A DNA stretch of 64,000 bases from Pseudomonas asturiensis (GTDB lineage Bacteria > Pseudomonadota > Gammaproteobacteria > Pseudomonadales > Pseudomonadaceae), in assembly GCF_900143095.1 (NCBI RefSeq), contig NZ_FRDA01000021.1, positions 25,769 to 89,768 of the forward strand. Direction: 5' to 3'. Positions 63,895 through 64,000 of the stretch are shown piece by piece. The position numbers were made by a program, and so were the translations under genes. Every line of letters starts with the position of its first letter. The first letter of the stretch is position 1. Under the pieces are notes generated by a model that had not been told where the DNA came from, ran no database searches, and saw only the letters and a program-made list of their open reading frames with translations.

Positions 63895-64000
63895 GGAATC
63901 TCCGAACAAGTCCCAAGATGTGCTGAAATACGCCTGACCACCTGATCCGAGCCGCCCATGAGCCAGATGAGCTTTTCCGATTTCGAATATGCCGGCAAGC
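63895..64000 (+). mobile_element. IS5-family insertion sequence, left end
   Basis: The left terminus starts GGAATCTCCGAACAAGTCCC, which matches IS5-type inverted repeats (GGAAGGTGCGAACAAGTCCC) at most positions. It is directly preceded by CTAG (63891-63894), the CTAR target of IS5. The element continues beyond the window, so the right end and the second target copy cannot be seen. Confidence 0.85.
63958..64000 (+). CDS. IS5-family transposase (N-terminal fragment)
   Basis: The first 14 codons read MSQMSFSDFEYAGK, the known opening of IS5-family DDE transposases of pseudomonads. The rest lies outside the window. It begins 63 bases inside the left terminus, typical of IS5. Confidence 0.85.
   Translation, partial: MSQMSFSDFEYAGK

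Noticed and set aside
56352..64000. Second attachment-site copy of the ssrA end
   Set aside because: I looked for repeats of the GGTTCAAATCC and GGCTCCACCA region inside the window and saw none; the right boundary must be outside.

Overview
The window reads as a chromosomal segment of a fluorescent pseudomonad, most likely of the Pseudomonas syringae group. This rests on recognisable proteins and gene order (dnaJ-dapB-carA-carB-greA, then folP-glmM-tpiA-secG-tRNA-Leu-tRNA-fMet-rimP-nusA-infB-rbfA-truB-rpsO-pnp), on GC-rich codon use, and on Pseudomonas-type REP palindromes. It is inferred from the sequence alone.

Layout. 1-1709: end of panB, then panC and panD (pantothenate synthesis). 1907-7928: pgi, an acetyl-CoA synthetase, an MpaB-type oxygenase and a thiolase. 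7979-9270: six REPIN-like repeats in two 109-bp-period arrays on either side of a RAYT (REP-associated tyrosine transposase) gene. 9332-14274: an RlmI-like methyltransferase, a large AsmA/DUF748 envelope protein, a small DUF2845 protein and a BON-domain periplasmic protein. 14563-30992: a mostly minus-strand information-processing block (pnp, rpsO, truB, rbfA, infB, nusA, rimP, two tRNAs, secG, tpiA, glmM, folP, ftsH, rlmE, greA) with yhbY divergent from rlmE. 30989-37717: carB, carA, dapB, dnaJ. 38044-40625: dnaK and grpE, each with a good sigma-32-type promoter. 40896-46463: recN with a LexA-like box, fur, bamE, rnfH, ratA, a sodium-dependent transporter and smpB. 46646-55376: a lactate-use module, in which the lldR repressor is divergent from lldP-lutA-lutB-lutC-dld and a perfect 17-bp palindrome lies between them. 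55563-56351: a small periplasmic protein and tmRNA (ssrA).

The accessory part starts at the 3' end of ssrA, a well-known integration hotspot. It holds a GTG-started ORF running into the tmRNA end, about 1.6 kb without convincing genes but rich in hairpins, an AT-rich gene for a 176-residue protein with a Cys-His-Asp arrangement, and a 1520-codon gene. That gene encodes an N-terminal PD-(D/E)XK-like nuclease module, a P-loop STAND-type NTPase and a long C-terminal region, the architecture of Avs-type antiphage proteins. A divergent gene next to it is cut after 59 codons by the left end of an IS5-family element, which runs off the window.

How it works together: most of the window is housekeeping (vitamin, central carbon, translation, RNA decay, envelope, stress response). 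Lactate oxidation is a self-contained regulated unit. The interesting novelty is the RAYT/REPIN array and the probable defence island downstream of ssrA.
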